Positions 53,044 to 61,716 of a DNA stretch of 64,000 nucleotides are shown here, piece after piece. Position numbers and translations under genes: made by a program. Each line of letters opens with the position of its first letter. The stretch's first letter is position 1. The stretch is from Halosaccharopolyspora lacisalsi (GTDB lineage Bacteria > Actinomycetota > Actinomycetes > Mycobacteriales > Pseudonocardiaceae). Location of the stretch: NCBI RefSeq assembly GCF_014137975.1, contig NZ_JACGWZ010000008.1:62001-126000 (forward strand). The letters run 5' to 3'. Under the pieces are notes generated by a model. That model was not told the origin of the DNA. It did no database searches and worked only from the letters and a program-made list of their open reading frames with translations.

Positions 53044-53541
53044 TCAGCCGGTCACCGCAGCGTGGCCGGTGACCGTCGTGGGAGCCGGAGCGGTGGGCAC
53101 CTGTTCGAGCTGACCGGACCGGCTCGGCCAGTCCCCCGAACCCGCCTTGCCGTCGGTCTCGCCCGGGTCCTTCGGGTCACCCGGGTCCTCGGAGCCACCG
53201 CCCGGGTCCTTCGGGTCCTCGGAACCGTCGTCACCGGGATCCTCCGAGTCGTCCCCCGGGCTCCGCGGATCCTCCGGCGTCTTCCCGCCGCCGTCGTGCT
53301 CGGGGTGATCGACGATGGGAGCGTTGGTGCAGTCGTTGGCCTGCGGCGAGGCCAGCGATACGACGGCACCGATGACGGCGACGTTGTTCCCGCACAACTG
53401 CACCGGCGCGAGGCTGATGTCGTTGCCGCTGAGGACGTTGACACCCTCGTTGTCGGCGCTGTCGGCGAAAGCGGGGGTAGCCGTCGCGAGCAATCCGGCC
53501 GTCGCGGCGACAGTACCCGCCAAGTAGGTCTTCTTACGCAC
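53044..53541 (-). CDS. Secreted chaplin-domain protein with acidic Pro/Asp/Gly tail
   Basis: This 165-residue precursor has a signal peptide (about 1-27, cleavage after AFA). The chaplin-type core lies at about 30-75: GNDISLAPVQLCGNNVAVIGAVVSLASPQANDCTNAP, quoted here as LCGNNVAVIGA and NDCTN, with the two cysteines and central hydrophobic strand of the family. The remaining 90 residues are Asp/Pro/Gly/Glu repeats (EDPGD, EDPKDPG), an extended, wall-spanning type of tail. No LPXTG sorting signal is seen. The start is GTG, six bases after AAGGAAGG. It neighbours the L,D-transpeptidase. Confidence 0.82.
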   Translation of the reverse strand: MRKKTYLAGTVAATAGLLATATPAFADSADNEGVNVLSGNDISLAPVQLCGNNVAVIGAVVSLASPQANDCTNAPIVDHPEHDGGGKTPEDPRSPGDDSEDPGDDGSEDPKDPGGGSEDPGDPKDPGETDGKAGSGDWPSRSGQLEQVPTAPAPTTVTGHAAVTG

Positions 53542-53604
53542 TCTGGACCTTCCTTCGTTGTTGATACCCCGGTTCTCGCCCGGGCCTTTCTCCTGGGCCT
53601 TCGC

Positions 53605-54456
53605 TCACCGCAACAGCACGAGCGTGCCCAGGGGAAGTGATCTCAGCAGTCGCAGCGCGTCCTTCGGCACCCGGACGCATCCGTCACTGCTGGCGGTGCC
53701 GAACACGCTCGGATCCGGCCAACCGTGCAGCGCCACGGTGCCCGGACCGCCGCCGTAGGTGGTCAGCGTCGCGGAGTGGGTACCGAGCGGAAGCACGATC
53801 GGGCTGAAGTCGGTGACCGTCTCCCGGATGTTGGCCAGGATGAACGTCCGGCCGCGCGGGGTCCTCGTACCGGGCGCCCCCACTCCGACCGTCCACGTCC
53901 CGATCTCGCGACCGCTCTTGCGCACCACCAACCGCCGGGCGTCGATGTCGACCTCCACGACGTAGGGGGTCCGCGCCTTGGACACCGGGGCCGAGACGCC
54001 GATGCGAACCCATCCGGTGGAACCGTTCGGTCGGGAGGGCAGCAGCACCCGCGCCCAGTCCCCGCGTTCCTCGACGATCGGCACCCAGGTCGGGGACTCG
54101 AACTGGGTGGCGGGCAGCCGGGCGACGGGGGTTCCGCGCGGGGCGTCGTGAACGGTCACCTCCTGCTTGACGCGCAGGACGATGCCGTTCGTGCCCGCTC
54201 GGGGATCCGGGTCGGGAACCGCGTCCGCGGTGGTGCCGAACGTGGTGGCCGCCGGCAGCGTCGCCGGGTCCACCCGGCGGGGTTCCGGTTTCGGGGGCGC
54301 CGGCTTCGAGGACACCGGCTTCGGGGGTGTGGTCTCCTGCGGTGAGACCGAGACGGCACTGGAACAACCGGAGGCCAGACCGAGAAGCAGGACGCCGACG
54401 ACGGCGACCGCCCGTCTCCTGCCGGCGGGCAGGAGATGAATTCTCGGTACTTCCAT
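53605..54456 (-). CDS. L,D-transpeptidase lipoprotein (YkuD domain)
   Basis: This 283-residue lipoprotein has signal sequence LLLGLASGCSS, with Cys at about residue 31 as the lipid anchor. A Pro/Lys-rich linker is followed by an SH3-like domain (about 85-155, VTVHDAPRGTPVARLP) and a C-terminal YkuD catalytic domain (about 165-283) with HGWPDPS and SSDGCVRVP, containing the catalytic His and Cys. It would form 3-3 peptidoglycan cross-links. The ATG follows GAGGGAA. The chaplin-like gene lies 63 bases downstream on the same strand. Confidence 0.93.
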   Translation of the reverse strand: MEVPRIHLLPAGRRRAVAVVGVLLLGLASGCSSAVSVSPQETTPPKPVSSKPAPPKPEPRRVDPATLPAATTFGTTADAVPDPDPRAGTNGIVLRVKQEVTVHDAPRGTPVARLPATQFESPTWVPIVEERGDWARVLLPSRPNGSTGWVRIGVSAPVSKARTPYVVEVDIDARRLVVRKSGREIGTWTVGVGAPGTRTPRGRTFILANIRETVTDFSPIVLPLGTHSATLTTYGGGPGTVALHGWPDPSVFGTASSDGCVRVPKDALRLLRSLPLGTLVLLR

Positions 54457-54900
54457 GGGGATTCCCTCGCCTGGAAAGTGGAACGACACGGGGACGAATC
54501 GCGGGTGTGGCGAACGATCGCGGTGATCGGACTCGAGCGGACGCTACCCACGACCGCACTCCTCTCCCCTGCCGGGTCGGGCACCGTCGAACCGGAAGCG
54601 GAAACCGAACAAAGCGGCAATGAGCAGGAAAAATACTCACGTTGAACGGACATCCGAGCGCTGACGAGAAGCTTCGTCACTCGTAGTCACATATTTAATA
54701 CCCGAAAGAGTGACGCTTTCACGCTCTCGCACAATCCGCGCGAATTCGGATGGATCGCGGAGCGCCACGTTCGCGACGCTCGGCGGCGTGGCATCGGCCG
54801 ATGGGGACACCACGTACGAAAACCGGCTTCCGCTCCCGCGCCGATAGTGCCGCGGGAGCGAAAGCCGGGACCGGAAACCCGGACGGGACTACGGGGTCAC
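54457..54900. other. Intergenic region between the LDT and conservon genes
   Basis: No gene is supported. The part around 54620-54730 is A/T-rich (for example ATATTTAATACCC) and probably holds the promoter of the L,D-transpeptidase gene on the minus strand. The part near the conservon end holds its terminator. Confidence 0.4.
54823..54868 (-). terminator. Hairpin ending the conservon operon
   Basis: An 18-bp stem with one mismatch (CCGGCTTCCGCTCCCGCG against its near-complement) and ten-base loop, about 30 bases beyond the stop of the last P450. Confidence 0.75.
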
Positions 54901-56136
54901 TCAGCCGAGCCGCACGGGCAGCGTCTGCGTGGAGTTGGAGAACAGGGAGGGGACGGGCGACAGGCCGGCCGAGTCGGTGGCCAGGCCCAGCTCCGGGTAG
55001 CGGGCGAACAGGGCGGGCAGCGCGATCCCGGCTTCGAGGCGTGCGAGGTGGGCGCCGAGGCAGAAGTGGGGTCCACCGCCGAAGGCGAGGTGCCTGCCCT
55101 GCGAGCGCGTGACGTCGAAGCGGTCGGCGTCGTCGCCGTGGTGGGCGGAATCGCGGCCGACACCGCTGTAGGGCGCGAGGATGGCCTCACCACGGGCGAT
55201 CGTGACCCCGCCGACCGTGATGTCCTCGAGGGGGTAGCGGGCGGGGAAGTTCCCGATCGGGGAGTCCCAGCGCAGGACCTCCTCCACCACGTTCGCCCAG
55301 GTGTCGGCATCGCCGTTGCGGGCGATCTCCAACTGCTCGGGGTGGGTGAGCAGCGCCCGCACACCGTTGGCGATCAGGCCGAGGGTGGTCTCGTGCCCCG
55401 CGGTGAGCAGCAGCCAGATCGTGTCGACGAGCTCCTCGTCGGTGAGGGCCTCGGGGTCCTGCTCGTTGGCGGCGATCAGCGCGCTGGTCAGGTCCTCGCC
55501 CGGTTCCTCGCGGCGGAGCTCGACCAGACCGTTCAACAGCTCGTGGCGTTCGCGCTGGGTCGCGACGACCTCTTCGGGGTCGGTGTCGGTGCGGAAGATG
55601 CTGTCGACGAGGGTGCGGAGCCGGGGACGCCACTGCTCGGGAACGCCGACGAGCTCGCAGATCACCTGCATCGGGATGGGGTAAGCGTAATGCTGCCGGA
55701 GGTCGACGGAGCCGTCCGGATCGGCTCGGGCGGGTAAGTCGTCGAGGAGGTCGGCCACGATCCGGTCGATGCGCGGGCGCAGCTGCTCGACGCGCTTGCG
55801 GGTGAAGGTGCGAGTGACCGGCTGGCGAAGGCGGTGGTGATCGCTGCCGTCGCTGGTCACCATGTTGGTGACCTTGATCATGCCGATCAGGGGCCAGTCG
55901 TCCGGGATCTCACCGCGCTGGATGGCGCCCCAGTTGCGCCAGTCCTTGCTGACGCGCGAGTCGGTGACGAGCTCGGAGAGCAGCTCGTGCTCGGTGACCA
56001 CCCACACCCGCACGTCACCGGGGAGTACGGCACGCACGACCGGGCCCAGCTCGCGCATGCGGGCCGCTTCGCCGTGGTGGTCGGCGGCCGTGGGGTCGAG
56101 GTGAATGAGGGGAACCTGGGCGACCGAGTCGGTCAT
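54901..56136 (-). CDS. Cytochrome P450 (conservon, CYP154-like position)
   Basis: This 411-residue P450 has all standard signatures: I-helix TAGHETT, EEVLRW (ExxR), PERF-type DADRFDVTR and heme loop FGGGPHFCLGAHLARLE. It is the last gene of the conservon, 45 bases after the other P450. In Streptomyces the conservon P450 pair is typically CYP157 followed by CYP154, and members of CYP154 hydroxylate macrolides and steroids in vitro. Its in vivo role with the GTPase module is unknown. Confidence 0.93.
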   Translation of the reverse strand: MTDSVAQVPLIHLDPTAADHHGEAARMRELGPVVRAVLPGDVRVWVVTEHELLSELVTDSRVSKDWRNWGAIQRGEIPDDWPLIGMIKVTNMVTSDGSDHHRLRQPVTRTFTRKRVEQLRPRIDRIVADLLDDLPARADPDGSVDLRQHYAYPIPMQVICELVGVPEQWRPRLRTLVDSIFRTDTDPEEVVATQRERHELLNGLVELRREEPGEDLTSALIAANEQDPEALTDEELVDTIWLLLTAGHETTLGLIANGVRALLTHPEQLEIARNGDADTWANVVEEVLRWDSPIGNFPARYPLEDITVGGVTIARGEAILAPYSGVGRDSAHHGDDADRFDVTRSQGRHLAFGGGPHFCLGAHLARLEAGIALPALFARYPELGLATDSAGLSPVPSLFSNSTQTLPVRLG

Positions 56137-56181
56137 GGGGTTTCTCCTGATCTGCGGGGGAATCAGTTGCGGACTGACCTG

Positions 56182-57420
56182 CTACGACGCACCCGCCGAC
56201 GTGAAACTCACGGGCAGCCGGTGGGGGCATCGGGTCCACGGGGAGGGCGCCACCCGAACCTGGTCGGCGGGAATTTCCAAGATCACATCGTGGAGGCGGT
56301 GCAGTGCCGTGTCGACCGCTATCCGGGTGATCAACCGGCCGGGCCGGTGGGCCGGGCAGGAGTGCGGCCCGGCGCTCCAGGCCAGATGCGCGCGGTTGCC
56401 GACCTCCAGCCACGGGTCCTCGGTGTGTACCCGGGAGTCGGCGTTGGCCGCGGCGAACCCGAGGATCAGCGCGTCCCCGCGACGGATGTGCTGGCCGGAG
56501 ATCTCGCAGTCGGCCAGGGCGTACCGCGCGGGCATGTTGGCCATCGGCGGATCACGCCACAGCACGTCGTCGAGCGCGTCGTCGACGCCCATCCGTCCTC
56601 CGCGCACCCGACCGGCGAACCGGGTGTCGGTCAGCATCAGTCGCAGCGTCTGCGCGATCCAGGTCTTGGTCGTCTCGTACCCGGCCGAGATCATCAGCAC
56701 CATCGACTGCTGGATCTCGTAGTCGTTGGCCAGGTTGGAATGGGAGATGAACGCCGTGGTGAGATCGTCACGGGGTTCGGCCCTGCGTTCCCGGATCGCT
56801 TCGGTCAGGATCCGTTCGACCGTCTCGTTGCCGGCCTGGGAGTCCGAGCCGGAGCCGAACAGGGCGAGCAGGCCGCGTTGCAGCTCGTGCCGCTTCTCGG
56901 GGCCGAGACCGAACAGACCGGCGATGGCCAGCATCGGGATGATGGCCGCGTAGTCGTTCACCAGGTCGGCCCGCCCCCGGTCGGCGAACCGGTCGATCAG
57001 TTCCGCGCACGTCGTCCGGATCAACCGGCTCATCCGCTGCTTGTCCAGGCCGGCCAGCCCGTCGTCCAGCGGGGCCCGCAACCGGCGGTGCTTGTCACCG
57101 TCCGCGAAGTAGGCGTTGTCGCGGGGGAACATCATGGGCCCCAGCCCGGAGTCCGGGGAGACGGCACCCTCGTTGTACAGCCGCCAGTTGTGCGGGTTCC
57201 GGGAGAACAACTGCTCGTTGCGCACGATCCGGCAGATCTCCTGGTGGCCCATGACCAACCACGCCGGGACGCCCGGTTCGAGCTCGACGGGCGCCACCCG
57301 ACCCCACCTCTCCTGCAGCCACCCGTAGGCGGCCCGGGGATCGGCGCAGTTCGTCGTGGCGGACAGCGCCATCAGGTCGGACAGGTCCGTCAACTGGTAA
57401 GGGCGAGTAACCGACATCAT
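56182..57420 (-). CDS. cvnE: Atypical cytochrome P450 without ExxR (CYP157-like, CvnE)
   Basis: This 412-residue P450-fold protein has I-helix ISAGYETTKTW intact, but the K-helix motif reads LDDVLWRDPP. The Glu is Asp and the Arg is Trp, so the normally invariant ExxR is absent. The heme loop AWSAGPHSCPAHRPGR keeps the Cys ligand but has Pro-Ala after it instead of x-Gly. Loss of ExxR is the published hallmark of the CYP157 family of conservons. The start overlaps the GTPase stop (ATGA). It may be a sensor or partner of the GTPase rather than a monooxygenase. Confidence 0.9.
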   Translation of the reverse strand: MMSVTRPYQLTDLSDLMALSATTNCADPRAAYGWLQERWGRVAPVELEPGVPAWLVMGHQEICRIVRNEQLFSRNPHNWRLYNEGAVSPDSGLGPMMFPRDNAYFADGDKHRRLRAPLDDGLAGLDKQRMSRLIRTTCAELIDRFADRGRADLVNDYAAIIPMLAIAGLFGLGPEKRHELQRGLLALFGSGSDSQAGNETVERILTEAIRERRAEPRDDLTTAFISHSNLANDYEIQQSMVLMISAGYETTKTWIAQTLRLMLTDTRFAGRVRGGRMGVDDALDDVLWRDPPMANMPARYALADCEISGQHIRRGDALILGFAAANADSRVHTEDPWLEVGNRAHLAWSAGPHSCPAHRPGRLITRIAVDTALHRLHDVILEIPADQVRVAPSPWTRCPHRLPVSFTSAGAS

Positions 57421-58031
57421 GCGAGTGCCTCATCGGAGGAGAATTGGAGGGCGTGTTCAACGAGACTGATCAGTGCTTGCGCCGAGTCGTCCTTGTCCCG
57501 CGCGTCGAAATTCACGATGGGGACCTCCGGAAGCAGATCCAACGCCTGGCGCAGCTGCTCGGTCTCGTAGCGCGGGGCGCCGTCGAAATTGTTGACCGCC
57601 ACCACGAAGGGCATCGACGTGCGCAGTTCCAACTGGTCGAACACCTCGAAGCTGTCCTCCAGGCGGCGAGTGTCGATCATGACCAGGGCGCCGAGCGCCC
57701 CTTCGGCCAGGCCCTCCCACAAATCCCAGAACCGCCGCTGCCCCGGAGTGCCGAACAGGTACAGCGCCACCTCCGGGTTGACGGTGATACGGCCGAAGTC
57801 CATGGCCACCGTGGTCGTGGACTTCTCCTCGCGACCGTCGAGGGAGTCGACGCCGATGCTGGCGGTCGTCATCGTCTCCTCGGTCCGCAGCGGCGTGATC
57901 TCGCTGACCGAGTTGATCAGCGTGGTCTTGCCGACCCCGAAAGCTCCCACAACCAGGATCTTGACCGAGTGCTGCACGGTCGGAACGACGTGTGGCCCCG
58001 ACCGCGAACGATCAGAGTTCGCGAAGACCAT
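57417..58031 (-). CDS. cvnD: Conservon Ras-like GTPase (CvnD)
   Basis: This small GTPase has about 204 residues. P-loop GAFGVGKTTL (about 29-38), switch/G2 region with TTASIGVD, G3 as LFGTPGQ (the family's variant of DxxG) and G4 as NNFD. In Streptomyces coelicolor CvnD9 works with CvnA9, B9 and C9 as a membrane-associated complex controlling development. The frame starts inside the end of the DUF742 gene (20-base overlap), and its stop overlaps the P450 start, so it is tightly coupled. Confidence 0.94.
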   Translation of the reverse strand: MVFANSDRSRSGPHVVPTVQHSVKILVVGAFGVGKTTLINSVSEITPLRTEETMTTASIGVDSLDGREEKSTTTVAMDFGRITVNPEVALYLFGTPGQRRFWDLWEGLAEGALGALVMIDTRRLEDSFEVFDQLELRTSMPFVVAVNNFDGAPRYETEQLRQALDLLPEVPIVNFDARDKDDSAQALISLVEHALQFSSDEALA

Positions 58032-58368
58032 TGAGCACCTTCTCTATGACGTGGCGTTCGGGGAGATCGTGGCGCGGCGCGCCGCAACGTATAGACAGGT
58101 GCTCGGAGTCGACCAGGTCCGAAGCGAGCACGACCACCAGACTCACGGGTAATCGCAGGTATGCGGCGGCCTCGGCCAGCGAGAGCACCCCGCCGCACAC
58201 GTCCAGCAGGGCACGCTGCCGGTGGCTGGCCGAGAGCGGAACGGGTTTGTCGGGATCGGCGACCAGCAACGTCTCCGGCCGGATGGTGTTGCGCGACGGG
58301 TGAGCGCGACCGTCTGTCATGACGTACGACCGCACCGGGTGATCGGCGTACTCCTCGGGCCCACCCAT
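58012..58368 (-). CDS. cvnC: Conservon DUF742 protein (CvnC)
   Basis: This 118-residue protein is of the DUF742 family with a winged-helix-like core: YADHPVRSYVMTDGRAHPSR at the N-terminus, then LSLAEAAAYLRLPVSLVVVLASDLVD and a C-terminal helix HVIEKVLNGL. The usual pattern is VRPY-x-x-T-x-GR-x-x-P. The ATG lies two bases after the roadblock gene stop. Its role is presumed to be linking the sensor/roadblock unit and the GTPase. Confidence 0.93.
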   Translation of the reverse strand: MGGPEEYADHPVRSYVMTDGRAHPSRNTIRPETLLVADPDKPVPLSASHRQRALLDVCGGVLSLAEAAAYLRLPVSLVVVLASDLVDSEHLSIRCGAPRHDLPERHVIEKVLNGLREL

Positions 58369-58370
58369 GA

Positions 58371-58766
58371 TCAGTCGGTGCGTGAGGGCGTGCTCAGGGC
58401 ACGCTCGCCGATCATCTGTACCTGCGCCTGCATCTGCTGGGCGATGAGCCCGGGGTCGATCACGGACTCGGTGACCACCGCGAGGCGGGATCCGTCGCCG
58501 GCACCGCGGATGAACAGGTAACCACCGTCGAACTCGACCATCACCTGGCGGGGATCGCTGCCCGAGCCGAATTCCATGCTCATGCCCTTGCCCAGGGAGG
58601 ACAATCCGGCACAAGCGGCGGCGAGCTTCTGGGCCACGTCGTTGTCGGTGTTGTCGGTCCGGACCCTGAGCAGGCCGTCCGAGGTGAGCACCACGACGTG
58701 ACGCACACCCCGCACCGTCCTGATCAGCTCCAGCATCCAGCTGTTGTCGTCAGCCTGGATCGTCAT
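58371..58766 (-). CDS. cvnB: Conservon roadblock/LC7 protein (CvnB)
   Basis: This 131-residue roadblock/LC7-domain protein reads MLELIRTVRGVRHVVVLTSDGLL, AAACAGLSSLGKGMSMEF, DGGYLFI and AVVTESVIDPGLIAQQMQ. These dimeric proteins regulate the partner Ras-like GTPase. GGAGG lies just before the ATG, which overlaps the sensor-kinase stop in an ATGA. Confidence 0.95.
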   Translation of the reverse strand: MTIQADDNSWMLELIRTVRGVRHVVVLTSDGLLRVRTDNTDNDVAQKLAAACAGLSSLGKGMSMEFGSGSDPRQVMVEFDGGYLFIRGAGDGSRLAVVTESVIDPGLIAQQMQAQVQMIGERALSTPSRTD

Positions 58767-60262
58767 CTTTCCTCCGAAGCGTCGTGAGTGTCGGCGGACG
58801 GCCGCGCGGAGCCGTCGCCGGGCGTGCCGCGGCTGCCCCCGGCACTGAGGAAGCTGCCCATCCACTGCCCCGCCTGCTCGGGTGTCTGCGTGGCCTCGTG
58901 CTCCTGCGGCCAGCGCACCGGAGTCGTGGGCGGTGCCTCGTTGCGACGGGAGCGCCGCTGCGGCAACTTGGGAGACTCCTCGCTCCCCTGAGGACTCTTG
59001 TGATCATCACGGGGATCGGCGCGATCTTTCCGGGACGCCGTCACGGCCTCGGACCGCTCCGGTGTCCCCTCGGCCCGCGGGCTCCGCGTCTCGGGTCGCT
59101 GTGTCAGGGTGGGTCCTCCCGGTGCTGCTCTTCCGGTCGGTGCCACGGTCTCCGTCTGGTCACCGGGCACCAGCACGATCGCCCGCAGCCCGCCGTACAC
59201 CGACTCCGTCAGATCCACTCGGAAGTCGTGGCGACGCACGTAGCTGCCCACGACCGGCAGGCCCGTCTGCGGGATCTCGCCGAGCTCGGCCAGCCCCACC
59301 GGCCGGCGCCCCGACGCGATCCGCCGGGCCTGCTCCAGCCGGTTGTCGTCCAGGCCCACACCGCAGTCGTCGATCTCGATGACCGCGCCCCGCTGGACGC
59401 GGCGCGCCGCCACGAGGACCTGCGTACTCGGCGGGGAGGACTGGGTGGCGTTGGCCAGCAGCTCGGCCACCAGGTGGATCAGCGGCTCGACCGTCCGGGG
59501 CACGACGGCCATCCCCGAGTCCCCCGACACCTCGATCCGCTGATACGCGGTGATCCGTCCGGCCGCGGCCCGCACCACGTCCTCCAGCGGCAGTGGTTGG
59601 TGCCACTGCTGACCGGGCCACTCGCCGCACAGCGCCGCCAGGGTCTGCGCCTGCCGGGCCTGCTGGGCGGCGGCGTGATCCACTCGCATGCTCGTGTGCA
59701 GGACATCGGGGTCGGAGGGGTGCCGCTGAACCATCCGGGCCCCCTCCTCCTGGATGCGGTGCGCCGAGGACTGCACCTTCCGCCCCAGCGCCACCACCGC
59801 CTCTTCCACGGCGGTCTGCTTGTTGAGCTGCCCGGTCCGGACGTCATCCAGCACCGCCGTGGACCGGCCGACCAGCTCGGTCGCCGCGTCGTCGGCCACG
59901 GCCTCGGGGAGCGGCGGCACCGCCGCATCCTGCGACAGCGCGGGCAACTGCTGCTCCACCACGTGCCGCAATGCCGCGTACCTCGCGTCGGAGAGGGTCT
60001 CGAGGTGCCGGTGCTGTTGTTCCAGGCGCGCCAGTTCGGCTTGGTGCCGACGCTCGTCCCGTTCCGCCACCCACGCCGCCACCGACGCTGCCAACGCCGC
60101 CACTGCCGTCACCACCGCGCCGGAGAGCAGCCACACCATCGCAGGCACTCCACCGAAAAGCAGTGGTGTGAGGAGGACGTAAACGAGGACGACACCGACG
60201 CACAACCACGGGCCGGCCTTTCGCAGTCGAGACGGCACCGTCGAGGAAAATGTCATGGTCAC
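58763..60262 (-). CDS. cvnA: Conservon sensor histidine kinase (CvnA)
   Basis: This 499-residue protein has two adjacent membrane helices (about 18-38 and 42-65), a helical region with MRVDHAAAQQARQAQTLAAL as dimerisation/His helix, and an HATPase domain (N-box LVAELLANATQSS, G-box DDCGVGL) to about residue 375. A long disordered, charged tail (Arg/Pro/Ser/Glu, about 125 residues) follows. No receiver domain or response regulator is near, as expected for conservons. The start may be this ATG or the next one two codons later, which has better spacing from AGGTG. Confidence 0.92.
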   Translation of the reverse strand: MTMTFSSTVPSRLRKAGPWLCVGVVLVYVLLTPLLFGGVPAMVWLLSGAVVTAVAALAASVAAWVAERDERRHQAELARLEQQHRHLETLSDARYAALRHVVEQQLPALSQDAAVPPLPEAVADDAATELVGRSTAVLDDVRTGQLNKQTAVEEAVVALGRKVQSSAHRIQEEGARMVQRHPSDPDVLHTSMRVDHAAAQQARQAQTLAALCGEWPGQQWHQPLPLEDVVRAAAGRITAYQRIEVSGDSGMAVVPRTVEPLIHLVAELLANATQSSPPSTQVLVAARRVQRGAVIEIDDCGVGLDDNRLEQARRIASGRRPVGLAELGEIPQTGLPVVGSYVRRHDFRVDLTESVYGGLRAIVLVPGDQTETVAPTGRAAPGGPTLTQRPETRSPRAEGTPERSEAVTASRKDRADPRDDHKSPQGSEESPKLPQRRSRRNEAPPTTPVRWPQEHEATQTPEQAGQWMGSFLSAGGSRGTPGDGSARPSADTHDASEER

Positions 60263-60902
60263 CTGAAGTCGCGATCGGGAAGGAACAGGAGTCGAGTCGC
60301 ATCACGCGACGGAAAAGAACGAAACGAAGGCGTTCCGGTCCATCGGGAAAATACTGCCGGTCGAACGAATCGCCCCTGGTGGGCCCCCGGAGACACACTC
60401 CGAGACCCGCGGACACAACGATGACGAACGCCGAACGGGCCGCTCGCTCCCCGTAGGAACACCGACGACGTGTCGAACTCCCATGCACACCCCAGAAAGG
60501 GAGAATCGAAGGACTTGGCTCGCAGGGCACGGACGGACAGCAGCAGCTTCTCGGCAGGAGATTCACGGGCTTTCACGCAGCCGACGAAACAGCCCCCGCG
60601 GGCGTGGTGGGCACCCCCCTTTCCTTTTCGCGCAGCAGGTGATCACCGAGGTTACCCCAAGGGTCAACCCTACCGAAAGCGACCGTGACACCGGACTCAC
60701 ACGGGCGTTTCCAACCGGGATTCGGATGGTATTCGGCCGTGACGAAGCCCCACCGGTGAGAGGGAATCCTCTCCGATTACCACTTCCGCTCTCGATCGCC
60801 AATCCCCCGATCGGAGCAGGACGACCGGGTGGGAGCTGAGGACGAACCACGAACGCCGCCGGTGACCAGTGGTCATTCCGACGGCGTGTTCCCAGCACGA
60901 AG
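60263..60902. other. Gene-free 640-bp stretch upstream of the conservon
   Basis: I see no convincing coding or RNA gene. Short open frames on either strand lack ribosome-binding sites and have random-looking composition. It should contain the conservon promoter and possible regulator sites. One inverted element, GGTTACCCCAAGGGTCAACCC at its core GGGTTGACCC, lies near 60650-60672. Confidence 0.4.
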
Positions 60903-60987
60903 CGGAAGCGGAGGGATTCGAACCCTCGGAGCCTCTCGGCTCGCTCGCTTTCAAGGCGAGTGCATTAGGCCGCTCTGCCACGCTTCC
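60903..60987 (-). tRNA. tRNA-Ser (anticodon TGA)
   Basis: Acceptor GGAAGCG/CGCTTCC, anticodon loop CTTGAAA giving TGA, long variable arm, T-arm GAGGG-TTCGAAT-CCCTC, discriminator G. CCA is not encoded. It reads UCA. Confidence 0.96.
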
Positions 60988-61042
60988 TCGTCACACCATA
61001 GCCAACCCGCACGCACAACACCTAGGGTGGGTTCGGGCCCCA

Positions 61043-61504
61043 CTAATCACGCAGGTGCTCGGTGATACGCCCGAACACGCAGTTCAGCACGCGGCATTCC
61101 TCCTCGTCCAGGAAGTCCACCATGTGCTCCCGCACTCCGGCGACATGGGTGGGCGCCGCCTGCCGCAGCAGCCGCTTCCCCTCGTCGGTCAGCAGGGCCA
61201 GCACCACCCTGCCGTCACTGGGGCACTCGCGGCGCAGCACCAGCCCCTTGGCCTCCAGCCGACGGATCTGGTGGGAGATCCGGCTCTTGGAGTGCGCGAC
61301 TCCCTGGGCGAGTTCGCTCATCCGCTGCCGGTGACGGGGCTGCTCGCTCAGTTGCACCAGGATCTCGTAATCGGCGAGGGAGACCCCGTGCTCGGTCTGC
61401 AACTCCCGGCTGAGCCGATACTCCAGCAAGGCGCTGCCGACGATGTAGGAGCGCCATGCCGACATCTCCCGATTGTTCAACCACCGCGTGTCGTCGTCTC
61501 CCAT
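61043..61504 (-). CDS. MarR-family transcriptional regulator
   Basis: This 153-residue protein has the winged helix typical of MarR: LADYEILVQLSE, MSELAQGVAHSKSRISHQIRRLEAKGLV (recognition helix) and RRECPSDGRVVLALLTDEGKRLL (wing). It is divergent from the ABC exporter genes, with about 210 bases between them, and probably represses that exporter in response to its substrate. A second ATG one codon upstream is equally possible. Confidence 0.93.
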   Translation of the reverse strand: MGDDDTRWLNNREMSAWRSYIVGSALLEYRLSRELQTEHGVSLADYEILVQLSEQPRHRQRMSELAQGVAHSKSRISHQIRRLEAKGLVLRRECPSDGRVVLALLTDEGKRLLRQAAPTHVAGVREHMVDFLDEEECRVLNCVFGRITEHLRD

Positions 61505-61716
61505 CACTCCGACAGGCTATCCGGGCACCGAGCGACGTGAACGGTCCACGACGAAGGAGGTGGCTCGGCCCGGCCCGGCACCGTCAGCGGGCCGGGCTCC
61601 GCCCCGCGACGCGCACTGGGGAGTCGATCGCCGTCCCACATCGGGAAGACCAGTACCCGATACGGCGTTGTGCCGACCGGACTCGCGAAACACCTTCGAC
61701 GGGAAGGAGGAGCCGA

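Noticed and set aside
60483-60839. Open frame of about 118 codons upstream of the conservon
   Set aside because: No ribosome-binding site, no domain, random composition and an A/T-rich background. Treated as regulatory space.
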